The notes: generated by a model not told the origin, from the sequence alone. DNA of 40,796 bases from Chloroflexota bacterium (GCA_018263575.1 JAANWX010000105.1:1-40796); one strand, 5' to 3'; counted from the stretch's first letter, positions 24,115 to 31,397 are shown. Program-made: numbers and translations.

Positions 24115-24474
24115 CTACCACTTCGGTTCTTCGGTGAGTTGATAATCTGTGCCACAATAGGGGCATTCTACCACCGGTGCGCCAGCCACGAGGTGAATGT
24201 GTTCAGAGCTTAACGTTCCCCCACAAGATTTACAGGACAGAGTATCCAGATTCACGTCACCAGAGAGATCGATGTTCATGGTCACTTCCTGTTCGTCGGT
24301 GGCTTTCTTACGCCCTGCCAGCCAAATCAAAACCAGTCCAATTCCAGCGCTAACACCGCCGGTGAGAATATTGGCCGGGTTCCCTTGAGGGCTAAAAGCT
24401 GACCAAATAAAAAGAACTCCAAAAAAAACAAGAATAGCTGCTACGATGTAGGCGATTATTTTTCCTGCGTTCAT
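24115..24474 (-). CDS. Two-helix membrane protein with C-terminal zinc ribbon
   Basis: The 119-residue protein has two membrane helices (about 6-27 and 34-54) and a cytosolic tail with CKSCGG followed 22 residues later by CPYCGTDY, a typical rubredoxin-like zinc ribbon. A middle acidic stretch (MNIDLSGDVNLDTL) links them. No enzyme motif is visible. It is the first gene after an extended -10 promoter at 24523-24528 and is followed, 121 bp later, by the Cys-Ala-tailed membrane protein, so it is probably part of the same operon. It might act as an adaptor for the membrane complex. That role is inference from position only. Confidence 0.7.
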   Translation of the reverse strand: MNAGKIIAYIVAAILVFFGVLFIWSAFSPQGNPANILTGGVSAGIGLVLIWLAGRKKATDEQEVTMNIDLSGDVNLDTLSCKSCGGTLSSEHIHLVAGAPVVECPYCGTDYQLTEEPKW

Positions 24475-24522
24475 GTCTGTCTCCGATAAAGGTAGTGGGG
24501 GTTAACAGTATCTGCCGCCCAA

Positions 24523-24528
24523 ATTATA
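24523..24528 (-). promoter_or_regulatory. Extended -10 promoter of the zinc-ribbon/radical SAM/lipid operon
   Basis: On the minus strand the sequence reads ATGGTATAATTTG, with a perfect TATAAT and the TGG extension. It lies 49 bp upstream of ATG 24474 and no good -35 is visible, as usual for extended -10 promoters. It is the only strong promoter candidate seen for the six-gene run down to 18755. Confidence 0.55.
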
Positions 24529-24584
24529 CCATTATCCCGGTTTATGCCAACTTGGTTTCATCCGTTTCAGGCGGTGACGAGGAC

Positions 24585-24607
24585 ATGTAGGTCGAGATGG
24601 CATCTCG
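24585..24607 (+). repeat. Partial copy of the cloverleaf repeat
   Basis: ATGTAGG, T, then a CGAGAT-GGC-ATCTCG hairpin matches the layout of the full element at 34496-34565 (ATGTAGG, T, CGAAAT-GGT-ATTTCG), with compensatory changes that keep the stem. The remaining arms are lost. It ends about 10 bp before the stop codon of the YprB-like gene. Confidence 0.65.
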
Positions 24608-24617
24608 ACTCGACGAT

Positions 24618-25853
24618 TTATTGCTGATTAGCCAGCCGACGCTTCAAACGCTCCAGGCGATGTCCCAACTTGGCCAGCCACTCCTCGCGCAGATACTGGG
24701 AATACGCCCCCTGATTGACATGCTCAATGGCCGCCAGCGTCCAATGCAGGGCTTCGGCGTAGTCTTTCCGGGCGTGCTCGTGGACTTTGGCCAACTCCAC
24801 ATGCGCGTAAGGCTGGCCATCTTGCGCGGCCTCTTCCCATAGGGTCATGGCCCGTTCCAGGCGGCCATCTCTTTTATGCACAAAGGAGAGTTCTTTTAGA
24901 CAACGCCAATACGCCTCAGGACTCAAATCTTTGTTTTCCAAAGCTCGCTGATAGACTTGAGACGCTTTCTCTGCGTATCCCAGGTCGGTAAAGAGTTTTC
25001 CAATCCCCATCATCTCCAGGGGATGCTGCACCTCGTCCCCCAGAGGATGGGCGAGCATGGCTGAAGCGCGGTTGAGGAGGGCGGCCAGGGAAACCACATC
25101 GGCCTCGTTATGGTAGAAAACGCGCGTGAGGGGCCGGGCGTCTCCCGTGCGCAAATAGTCAAAGAAAAAATCCGCCACCTGCCAACCGGGGACATCTTCC
25201 CCGGCCCGTTCGAAGCCCAGAATATGAAATTCAATATCGCCCAAAGCACGGCTGGGCAAGCGCTCACGCCAAATTCTACGCACGAGATGCAACAAATCGA
25301 CATGGGCAACATCCTCCAAGGGAGGGGGCCACCCGTGGGCAATGTAGCGCGTTTTGAGACGCGGCATATCGAAGGATTTTCCATTGTAGGAGACCACTGC
25401 CCGGCAAGGGGCCAGGTGGGCTTCCAGGGCGGCCAGTTGAGCCGCTTCCTCGGCCGGGTCACGCATGAAAAACTGGGCCAGGTGGAACTCGTCCCCCACA
25501 AAGCGCCCCACGCCGATCAGGAAGGTGTAGGTTCCCGCTCCGCCGGAGAGGCCGGTGGTTTCGGTGTCGATGAAGGCCAGGGTTTCAAGCGGCAAATCGG
25601 GAAGAGCGGGTGACTTGGCCCAGTCGCCGAGAACGTCGAAGGGGGCGACCGGCCGCAGGGGGATATCCCCTTGTTGGAAATCCGCCGGATACGTTTTTTG
25701 GACCACGAAGGCTTCCCCGTGGGGAGTCTCCTGCCACCGACCGGGGAGAACGTCCACAAGGCGGGTGTGACCTTCTTCCCGCGCCGGAGGCTGTATATTC
25801 TCCGCGCCCACCTGGACGCCGAGGGATTTGAGTTTGTCGGAGATGGAGGACAT
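24618..25853 (-). CDS. YprB-like DEDD exonuclease with TPR tail
   Basis: The 411-residue protein has a DEDD-family 3'-5' exonuclease domain: AFIDTETTGL (D96, E98), VVSYNGKSFDMPRL and FYHNEADVVSLAAL, the Exo I-III motifs with the final aspartate. This layout matches the YprB ribonuclease H-like family, typically about 410 residues. The C-terminal 120 residues are TPR-like helices (YAEKASQVYQRALENKDLSPEAYWRCLKEL...AMTLWEEAAQ). The natural substrate, RNA or DNA, is not known from the sequence. A TACAAT -10 ends 6 bp before ATG 25853, with no room for a leader, so the mRNA is probably leaderless. Confidence 0.85.
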   Translation of the reverse strand: MSSISDKLKSLGVQVGAENIQPPAREEGHTRLVDVLPGRWQETPHGEAFVVQKTYPADFQQGDIPLRPVAPFDVLGDWAKSPALPDLPLETLAFIDTETTGLSGGAGTYTFLIGVGRFVGDEFHLAQFFMRDPAEEAAQLAALEAHLAPCRAVVSYNGKSFDMPRLKTRYIAHGWPPPLEDVAHVDLLHLVRRIWRERLPSRALGDIEFHILGFERAGEDVPGWQVADFFFDYLRTGDARPLTRVFYHNEADVVSLAALLNRASAMLAHPLGDEVQHPLEMMGIGKLFTDLGYAEKASQVYQRALENKDLSPEAYWRCLKELSFVHKRDGRLERAMTLWEEAAQDGQPYAHVELAKVHEHARKDYAEALHWTLAAIEHVNQGAYSQYLREEWLAKLGHRLERLKRRLANQQ

Positions 25854-25859
25854 GCTGCT

Positions 25860-25865
25860 ATTGTA
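25860..25865 (-). promoter_or_regulatory. -10 box placed for a leaderless transcript
   Basis: The minus strand reads CTGGTACAATAGCAGCATG: an extended -10 (TGG + TACAAT), then 6 bases, then the start codon at 25853. Transcription starting about 7 bases after the -10 would begin at the ATG itself. Confidence 0.5.
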
Positions 25866-25899
25866 CCAGGCGTTTCGAATGCGGAGTGGGGAGTGGGGA

Positions 25900-25954
25900 A
25901 TGTTTAACGCAGAGACGCAGAGGTGGGGAGTCGCAGAGACAAGGTGAGGGGGAG
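25900..25954 (+). other. Short spacer with CGCAGAGACGCAGAG motif
   Basis: TTTAACGCAGAGACGCAGAGG is followed by GTCGCAGAGAC, a purine-rich degenerate repeat. A related TTAACGCAGGGGCGCAAAG is at about 8738-8757. No gene is present. Confidence 0.45.
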
Positions 25955-26119
25955 CAAGGGAGAGGGATAATTTCTCGATGATGAGCGGCAGCAGGGGGAT
26001 AATGAAGGCGGTGTAGGTATCGTGAACGAGATGGCTGAAGCCTACGGTAAGGGCTTGCCCCAGTCGAAAGTTTCCCGAGGAAGGGAGTGTGGTGGGTGGT
26101 TTTTTTGTTGGATTAGGCG
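25955..26119 (-). pseudogene. N-terminal remnant of an MFS transporter
   Basis: On the minus strand one frame reads TLPSSGNFRLGQALTVGFSH, then LVHDTYTAFIIPLLPLIIEK, then LSLS. This is the first transmembrane helix of a major facilitator protein, with the typical AHxxxDxYtxFlxPLLPlL motif. It then runs into the CGCAGAGACGCAGAG repeat, so about 350 residues are missing. No start codon is in place upstream; the frame meets TAG about 60 bases earlier, beside a -10-like TATAGT at about 26120-26130. The fragment is a decayed gene whose body was deleted, with the repeat at the break. The family call rests on one helix. Confidence 0.55.
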
Positions 26120-26192
26120 TTAACTATACCACGTTTAGAGGAGGAGGGAGTGCGGAGTTCGGATTGCGGAATCCGGAATGCGGAAGTGGGAA

Positions 26193-26792
26193 TTAGACAG
26201 ATATGTTTTTAGCATTCCCCAAATAATAGTCGTCGTCTTCCCATTCTTTGGGGTTGTTCCGGATGTAGGCGCGGATGCGATCCAGGGATGCTTGGTCGCG
26301 GATGATGTGATCGTAAAAACGGGATTGCCATCCAAATTCATCATATCCTGCGGCCCAAATCCTTTTGGTGCATACGGATTTGATCTGCCCGATAATGGCG
26401 CCTAAGGAACCGGGTTTCCAATGTTGAATAGCTTTGGTCGTTGGGGAATCACCCTGTTCCGTAGAAGATCCCCGGTCTGTAGAGACGCCCCGCCGGGACG
26501 TCTCTACAGACCGGGGATCCCGTTCATGGATCATGATTATCCCATGCAAATGATTGGGCATTATGACCCATTCGTCCAGGGTGACATTTTCCCGGATCGC
26601 TTCGGTTTTCTGCCATTCCTCGGCGACTATTTTCCCGATGGGGGAAAGGTGCATTTCTCCATCAATGACCTGGCCGAAAAAGAGCTGGCGACCCTTGGTG
26701 CAAATGGTGACAAAATACCAGCCCGGAGAGGTGTAGTCCCAATCTGGGAGGCGGGTGGATTTTATGCGGTATTTGTTTTTGTATTTAGTCAT
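26193..26792 (-). CDS. REP-associated tyrosine transposase (RAYT, IS200-like Y1)
   Basis: The 199-residue protein is a single-strand DNA transposase of the RAYT type. It has an N-terminal basic segment ending in RLPDWDYTSPGWYFVTICTKGR, the HUH motif in VIMPNHLHGIIMI, and GSLGAIIGQIKSVCTKRI. The likely catalytic tyrosine lies in FYDHIIRDQASLDRIRAYIRNNP. Domain order and size fit. The stretch DPRSVETSRRGVSTDRGSS, between the HUH motif and the GSLG segment, is encoded by a perfect 53-bp palindrome (26467-26519) of the same type as the REP element outside the gene. No accessory TnpB is present. It likely maintains these REP palindromes in the genome. Confidence 0.88.
   Translation of the reverse strand: MTKYKNKYRIKSTRLPDWDYTSPGWYFVTICTKGRQLFFGQVIDGEMHLSPIGKIVAEEWQKTEAIRENVTLDEWVIMPNHLHGIIMIHERDPRSVETSRRGVSTDRGSSTEQGDSPTTKAIQHWKPGSLGAIIGQIKSVCTKRIWAAGYDEFGWQSRFYDHIIRDQASLDRIRAYIRNNPKEWEDDDYYLGNAKNISV
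26467..26519. repeat. REP palindrome inside the RAYT gene
   Basis: Two perfect 21-bp arms (26467-26487 and 26499-26519) flank the 11-base loop CCCCGCCGGGA. The core GTAGAGACG...CGTCTCTAC is shared with the element at 26839-26881. The insertion leaves the reading frame open. Confidence 0.9.
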
Positions 26793-26827
26793 TAGTTTGT
26801 TTGCCTGTTTTTCTAAAGCCCCGGCAT

Positions 26828-26881
26828 GTAGAGACGCCCCGCCCCGTAGAGACGCCCCGCCGGGTCGTCTCTACGGGGCGG
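26828..26881. repeat. REP element plus half copy next to the RAYT gene
   Basis: A half unit GTAGAGACGCCCCGCC (26828-26843) is followed by a full palindrome with 16-bp arms (26839-26854 and 26866-26881) around CCCCGCCGGGT. The right arm contains the stop codon of the 26871-27821 gene. The loop differs by one base from that of the copy inside the RAYT gene. Confidence 0.9.
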
Positions 26882-27821
26882 TCAGGAAACTGGGCAGGAA
26901 TGAATATTTGGGAATGGAATCCAGGCGATAGTCTCCCTTGTTGAGGATGGCTTCGGCGGCCAAGGTTCCGCTTTTGATGGCCGGGCCGATGCCTTCTCCC
27001 ATATCCAGGGTGGCCAGCCCGGCCGCGTCCCCGACCAGGAATGCGTTTCCTCGTCTAACTTCTGGAAGGTTTCGATTCAGGTAGTAGACGTGGGAGAAAG
27101 GTTGATAAACGTGACCTTGGACCAGGTTCAATTTCTCTAATTTTTCAATGAGATATTGCCAGTGCGTTTTGATGTTCTCCCCCTTCGCAGCCAATTTTTC
27201 CACAGTCCCGCCCACGCCAACGTTCAGGTAGCCGTCCGCTTTGGGCACGTACCAGGCGTACCCCGGCAACCCGTTTTCGAAAAACCACAGCCGGCAGCGA
27301 CCATCCTCCCAGGGATAGGGAAATTCCTCTTCCATGGCCACAATGCGTGCCCCTTCCTGGCGGGGATGGTCGGCTTTAAACAAGGTCCGGTAAAGGGGAG
27401 AATGCGTCCCCCCGGCCCCCACCAGGTAGTCTCCAAAATATTTCCCATCGAGAATATAACCATCTTTCGTGGCGGTGATCTCCTTGACCCGGTGCACTTC
27501 GAAACGCGCACCGGAGCGTTCCAATAGCCAATGATCGAATTCGTAGCGGCGGATGGCGTGCTGCCGTCCGGGAAGGATGAGGGGGAAGCAGCCCAGGGAG
27601 ATGCGCAACGAGGAGAAGGTGGTCAGGCCATGGGGATATTCCGCAGGCGTGAAGTCCAGGTCGGTGATCACTTCGGGCGTGATCCACCCCGCGCACGGTT
27701 TTTGGCGGGGAAATGGGTGCTGGTCGAGGATCAGGCACCTGGCCCCTCCCTGCCGCAAACGGCGGGCACAGGCAGAACCGGCCGGGCCTCCCCCAATGAT
27801 GAGAACGTCGTATTTTTTCAT
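26871..27821 (-). CDS. Geranylgeranyl-reductase-family flavoprotein
   Basis: The 316-residue protein opens with DVLIIGGGPAGSACARRL, the FAD-binding Rossmann GxGxxG, then PCAGWITPEV. A GG-reductase-like core has YAWYVPKADGYLNVGVGG, and the second FAD motif is FLVGDAAGLATLDMGEGIGPAIKSG. Such enzymes reduce isoprenoid or other hydrophobic chains with FAD and an electron donor. Family members usually run to 350-420 residues; this one stops early, and its last residues (TAP) and stop codon come from a REP palindrome, so the C-terminus may be trimmed. It lies downstream of cfa and a 28-codon ORF, with an ATGA overlap, so membrane-lipid modification is a reasonable role. Confidence 0.82.
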   Translation of the reverse strand: MKKYDVLIIGGGPAGSACARRLRQGGARCLILDQHPFPRQKPCAGWITPEVITDLDFTPAEYPHGLTTFSSLRISLGCFPLILPGRQHAIRRYEFDHWLLERSGARFEVHRVKEITATKDGYILDGKYFGDYLVGAGGTHSPLYRTLFKADHPRQEGARIVAMEEEFPYPWEDGRCRLWFFENGLPGYAWYVPKADGYLNVGVGGTVEKLAAKGENIKTHWQYLIEKLEKLNLVQGHVYQPFSHVYYLNRNLPEVRRGNAFLVGDAAGLATLDMGEGIGPAIKSGTLAAEAILNKGDYRLDSIPKYSFLPSFLTAP

Positions 27822-27904
27822 AGAAGCCTAATAGTTTTATTGGCCACTCGGTAGGTGCGCGGTCGGGAGACGCTGCGCACATCGAAGACATCGTAGCGTT
27901 CCAT
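27818..27904 (-). CDS. Possible 28-residue small protein between cfa and the flavoprotein
   Basis: The frame starts at ATG 27904, with AGGGGGA immediately upstream in the cfa stop region (TAGGGGGAAAT), and stops as TGA inside the ATGA that begins the flavoprotein. The product MERYDVFDVRSVSRPRTYRV plus eight more residues (ANKTIRLL) is basic and has no membrane helix. Stop-ribosome-site-start spacing on one side and a 4-bp overlap on the other are typical of real translated frames. It could be a coupling leader for the flavoprotein rather than a functional protein. I know of no family for it. Confidence 0.45.
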   Translation of the reverse strand: MERYDVFDVRSVSRPRTYRVANKTIRLL

Positions 27905-27912
27905 ATTTCCCC

Positions 27913-29034
27913 CTAGGTGAAACGGCAATTGGGCTGGGAATCGCCCAAGCGGGTCATGACCATCTGCCACAGTTGGGACATGCGGGAGCGAAATCCCCCC
28001 GCGCTGCTCAAGAGGTAATAACGCCACATGCGCCGGAAACGCTCATCGTAATCGCTCTTCAGCTCGGGCCAGGCTTCCTCGAAATTGGCGTGCCAGGCGA
28101 GGAGGGTTTTGCCGTAATCCGGCCCGAAGTTGTGCCAGTCCTCCATGACGAAAAGGCCTTCCATGGCCGCGCCAAGTTGGGCAATGGACGGCAGCATGCC
28201 GTTGGGGAAAATGTATTTTTCTGTCCAAGCGTTGCCTGAGACCGCGCTGTCATTCCGGCCAATGGTATGGATGAAGGCGATGCCGCCCGGTTTGAGGGTG
28301 CGGTCTACCACCTCCATGTAGGTGCGGTAGTTTTTATAACCGACATGTTCCATTACGCCGATGGAAATTACGGCGTCGTATTGGCCTTCGACCTCGCGGT
28401 AATCCTGCAAACGTAATTCCACGGGGAGGCCTTGGCAAAGTTCCATACCAAGCTCAACTTGCTCTTTGGAGACGGTGACGCCCAGCACTTCCGCGCCATA
28501 TTCTTCGGCGGCGTATTTGGCAAAGCTGCCCCATCCACAGCCCAGCTCGAGGACTTTCATGCCTGGTTCGAGGCTAATCTTTCGGCAGACCAGGTCGAGT
28601 TTGGCTTCTTGGGCCTCATCCAGCGTGGAGGCATCTTTCCAATAGGCGCAAGTATAATTCAGGCGTTTATCAAGCATGGCCTGGTAGAGGTCGTTTCCCA
28701 GGTCGTAGTGGTGCTCGCCAATTTCATAGGCCTTCACAGGGGATTGAAGATTAAAGAGTTTGGCCCTGAGCATGTGGAGCATGATCTTCCAATTTCCCTT
28801 GACTTTGGTATCCAGCCTGGCCTGGAGGACACGGTTGATGAATTCATCCAGGGCTTCACAGTCCCACCAGCCGTCCATGTAGGACTCGCCCAGGCCCAGT
28901 TCGACCTCCCGCAAGACGCGATCGTAGAAACGGGAATCATGGATTTGAATATCCCACGGATGAGGGCCGTTGACTTGAATTTCGGCGTGTTCGAGGAGTT
29001 CGCGGATGATGGTTTGGGAATTTTTTGAAGTCAT
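27913..29034 (-). CDS. cfa: Cyclopropane-fatty-acyl-phospholipid synthase
   Basis: The 373-residue protein matches the size of E. coli Cfa (382). It has the N-terminal lipid-binding part with SRFYDRVLREVELGLGESYM and DGWWDCEALDEF, GEHHYDLGNDLYQAML, then YTCAYW and the SAM-binding motif VLELGCGWGSFAKYAAEEYG. Later come SIGVMEHVG and FIHTIGRND, where the bicarbonate and catalytic residues lie. It methylates cis double bonds of membrane phospholipid acyl chains with S-adenosylmethionine. A Shine-Dalgarno AAGGAG precedes ATG 29034. It is followed by the small ORF and the flavoprotein in one operon. A related methyltransferase making methyl-branched chains is possible, since flavoprotein partners reduce methylene intermediates in some bacteria. 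Confidence 0.9.
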   Translation of the reverse strand: MTSKNSQTIIRELLEHAEIQVNGPHPWDIQIHDSRFYDRVLREVELGLGESYMDGWWDCEALDEFINRVLQARLDTKVKGNWKIMLHMLRAKLFNLQSPVKAYEIGEHHYDLGNDLYQAMLDKRLNYTCAYWKDASTLDEAQEAKLDLVCRKISLEPGMKVLELGCGWGSFAKYAAEEYGAEVLGVTVSKEQVELGMELCQGLPVELRLQDYREVEGQYDAVISIGVMEHVGYKNYRTYMEVVDRTLKPGGIAFIHTIGRNDSAVSGNAWTEKYIFPNGMLPSIAQLGAAMEGLFVMEDWHNFGPDYGKTLLAWHANFEEAWPELKSDYDERFRRMWRYYLLSSAGGFRSRMSQLWQMVMTRLGDSQPNCRFT

Positions 29035-29236
29035 GGTGTTTTCTCCTTACTCGTATATCGTTATCTCGATACTAAATAACTGACGAAACTGCTTACATAA
29101 CCAATCAGGCCTGCAAAGAGGCTCATGGATGCCCAATGATACCGTCTCGTGCGCATATTTCGCTGTTGAATCAACTTGATCGTAGTATAACATAATCCAT
29201 CCACCTCCAATTTAATCTGGTATAATGTTGCCAATT
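29035..29236. promoter_or_regulatory. Divergent promoter region between cfa and the L,D-transpeptidase
   Basis: On the plus strand CTGGTATAAT has the -10 at 29221-29226, and ATG 29237 follows after 10 bases. An upstream ATG at 29225 overlaps the -10 and cannot be used from this promoter. On the minus strand a GTTATACT -10-like sequence near 29183-29192 could serve cfa. Nothing else is recognised. Confidence 0.5.
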
Positions 29237-30385
29237 ATGCGAAAATACATTCTACCCACCTTCCTAGGCATAGTTTTCTTCCTTAGCGCGTTCCCCTCCC
29301 CCGCCATGGCTGATGAGGGAGATAGCACCCCCTCCCTTCCCCTTTGCCCGCCTGGGGTGCAAACCGGCCTGGAAAGCGATTGTTATCTTCCCGGGCCTTC
29401 CCAATACCTGACAGAGATGGCCGTCCAAGGATACACATTCCCGCCTCTCCCCCTGCCGGCCTCACATCCTGACTCCAGCCTTAACCAAGTTGATTACCAA
29501 TACGCCTCTGTAAAAAAGAACAGCGCCCCTGTCTTTGCCACCTTAGATGACGCCATAAAACACAATAACAGCAAAATTGTCCAAAGGCTTCGTTCAGGAT
29601 TTGATTATGTCGCTTACTCAGATTCGTGGATAGCGGGTGGTCGAATCTTCTATCGCACCCAAAAAGGTTGGACGACTTCAGAATATGTTTCAGCGATCAC
29701 AACCCCCACCTTTCAGGGCTTAGAATTTTCTAAAACGCCACAAAGACCCTTTGGGTGGATCCTCAATTATTTTTCTGACGAACAAAAGACAATCACCAAA
29801 CGCACCCCGGGCTTCGCAAGAGATGATTATACAGGCCACTATTTAGAGCATCTCGAAGTGGTTCAAATCTACGAAACAGTGGAAATCGATGGCAAAAATT
29901 GGTACATGATAGGCCCCGATGAGTGGATCTATCAAACGGCCATCGCTAAGGTCAACCCCAAAGCCACACCGCCTGAGGGCAAAGACATCAATAGCTGGAT
30001 TGAGATCAACCTCTACGAACAAACGGTGGCTGTCTACGAGAACCGGGAGCTGGTCTTCGCCACCATAACCGCTACGGGAACCGAACCAACTTGGACCTAT
30101 CCGGGATTATTCCAAATTTATGAAAAGCTGGATACCACAGGGATGCGGGGCGGGTCACGCGCTGAGAACAACGCCTATTATCTGGAAGAAGTGCCCTGGA
30201 CAATGTACTTCGACGATAGGCGCGCCCTGCACGGCGCCTACTGGCGGCCTTACCTGGGCTTCCCGCAGTCACATGGCTGCGTCAACTTATCCGTGGGGGA
30301 TGCTCGATGGCTATACGAATGGGGCGAGGTGGGAGATTGGGTCTACGTTTGGGACCCTTCGGGGGAAACGCCGTTTGAAGAGTGA
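29237..30385 (+). CDS. L,D-transpeptidase (YkuD family)
   Basis: The start was moved to ATG 29237 because the ATG at 29225 overlaps the promoter -10; the product has 382 residues. It has a signal peptide (LPTFLGIVFFLSAFPSPAMA), an unrecognised N-terminal region with SH3-like features (RTPGFARDDY, WYMIGPDEWIYQ) and a C-terminal YkuD domain. The domain contains WIEINLYEQTVAVYENRELVFA, ALHGAYW and QSHGCVNLSVGDARWLYEW, with the catalytic HxxxSHGCVN cysteine. These enzymes form 3-3 peptidoglycan cross-links or attach proteins, outside the membrane. The gene is monocistronic. Confidence 0.88.
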   Translation: MRKYILPTFLGIVFFLSAFPSPAMADEGDSTPSLPLCPPGVQTGLESDCYLPGPSQYLTEMAVQGYTFPPLPLPASHPDSSLNQVDYQYASVKKNSAPVFATLDDAIKHNNSKIVQRLRSGFDYVAYSDSWIAGGRIFYRTQKGWTTSEYVSAITTPTFQGLEFSKTPQRPFGWILNYFSDEQKTITKRTPGFARDDYTGHYLEHLEVVQIYETVEIDGKNWYMIGPDEWIYQTAIAKVNPKATPPEGKDINSWIEINLYEQTVAVYENRELVFATITATGTEPTWTYPGLFQIYEKLDTTGMRGGSRAENNAYYLEEVPWTMYFDDRRALHGAYWRPYLGFPQSHGCVNLSVGDARWLYEWGEVGDWVYVWDPSGETPFEE

Positions 30386-30489
30386 TGCGTGAAAAGTGAT
30401 GCCGCTCGGTCGGGAGACCATGTTATCAGTTATCAGTTATCAGTTTTCAGTTTTCAGTTATCAATGAGCAGTGAGCGTTGTTACTGGTC
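30386..30489 (+). repeat. GTTATCA tandem repeat after the L,D-transpeptidase
   Basis: Seven-base units (CAGTTAT, CAGTTTT) are repeated about five times at 30421-30465, followed by GAGCAGTGAGCG. A similar CAGTTTTCAGTTTT tract is at about 14610-14625. No gene is present. Confidence 0.75.
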
Positions 30490-30659
30490 ACTCAATGTCA
30501 TTAAGTTAGGCAATTAATCATGTCATTTCGACGAGGTTTCGGCACGATTACCGCCGAAAAACGAGGAGAAATCTTGGTTTCAGTCTACCATTTACTTGCG
30601 ACGGAAAGATTTCTCACTCCGTTCGAAATGACATACTCCTTAACTTAACGACATTGAGT
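30490..30659. mobile_element. MITE-like 170-bp inverted-repeat element
   Basis: ACTCAATGTCATTAAGTTAGG at the left pairs with the reverse of CTTAACTTAACGACATTGAGT at the right (two mismatches). Inside, ATGTCATTTCGA pairs with TCGAAATGACAT, and GAGAAATCTT pairs with AAGATTTCTC. There is no coding capacity. Elements of the TGTCATTTCGA...AGAAATCT...TCGAAATGACA form occur in many bacterial genomes. A target-site duplication is not obvious. Confidence 0.7.
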
Positions 30660-30764
30660 AATGAGTGATGAGGTGATGGGCAGCTAGGGGGCTGGGGTGA
30701 CGGGGTGGCGGGGTGCTGGGGTGACGGGGTGGCTACCTAACTCCTAACCCGCATCTCCAAACTC
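30660..30764. repeat. Convergent spacer that flips from G-rich to C-rich
   Basis: GGGGTGACGGGGTGGCGGGGTG-type units follow the plus-strand gene. At about 30728 the composition flips to CTAACTCCTAACCCGC, which on the minus strand is the G-rich tract after the HAS-barrel gene. No terminator hairpin was seen. Confidence 0.65.
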
Positions 30765-31397
30765 CTAACCTGCTCCACCTACCTTCCAACTCTCGCCGAG
30801 GGCATCGCTGAGTGCGCCCAACACGGTCATGAGGGTGGAATAATCATCCCGCAACAAGGTGATGGCTTCATTCACGGCGCCCTCTGCCCAGCCCGTATCG
30901 CCATGACTGAGATGAGCCGCTTGGGATTGCTCTATATGAGTGGCCAGAAGTTCTCCTACTGGTAAATCAGTCGAGCGGAGAATATGGCGAAAATAGCCCC
31001 ATCTTCCCGCCGTGGTGAAAGCGCAAATCTCCGCCGGGGAGCAGGTATAAATGATGTCTAAACTGAGAGGAGGGCGGGGCGGAAGGGTGTGTTTCAGGTC
31101 TCCATTTTGTTGGTAGCCCACCGAAAGGGCGCTAATTTCTACGGGGACATTGCGGTGCACGCGGTTATCGGCAATTGTGTTTGGAGTCACCGTGTCCGCG
31201 GTCGCCAATTGCCGCACTAAGCCGTCATCGTCAATGTGAATATCGTAAATCAGGCCGTAAATATGGTAGTTTTCAGTCACAGGAGCACGCACCAGCCCCC
31301 CAAATTGGGGCACGTCCAACTGGTCTACGCGACAGCCAACGATGAAGCCCGTTGTCCCAGCGCGTAACATACGTCCAATTTCTATCGAAGTTGTCAT
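30765..31397 (-). CDS. HAS-barrel-like protein, putative partner of NurA
   Basis: The 210-residue protein starts with IEIGRMLRAGTTGFIVGCRVDQLDVPQFGGLVRAPV and IYGLIYDIHIDDDG, a pattern reminiscent of the HAS-barrel domain at the N-terminus of HerA and other ATPases. The second half is helical with no motor motif. The ATG overlaps the nurA-like stop by 4 bp, so the two proteins are co-translated. In known bacteria and archaea the nurA neighbour is the HerA ATPase; here only the barrel is present and the downstream DNA is a MITE and a convergent gene. It may adapt NurA to an ATPase encoded elsewhere. The domain call is moderate. Confidence 0.6.
   Translation of the reverse strand: MTTSIEIGRMLRAGTTGFIVGCRVDQLDVPQFGGLVRAPVTENYHIYGLIYDIHIDDDGLVRQLATADTVTPNTIADNRVHRNVPVEISALSVGYQQNGDLKHTLPPRPPLSLDIIYTCSPAEICAFTTAGRWGYFRHILRSTDLPVGELLATHIEQSQAAHLSHGDTGWAEGAVNEAITLLRDDYSTLMTVLGALSDALGESWKVGGAG

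Noticed and set aside
26193-26792. A complete IS200/IS605 element with TnpB
   Set aside because: Only the Y1-type protein of RAYT build is present, with no TnpB and no subterminal ends beyond REP palindromes.
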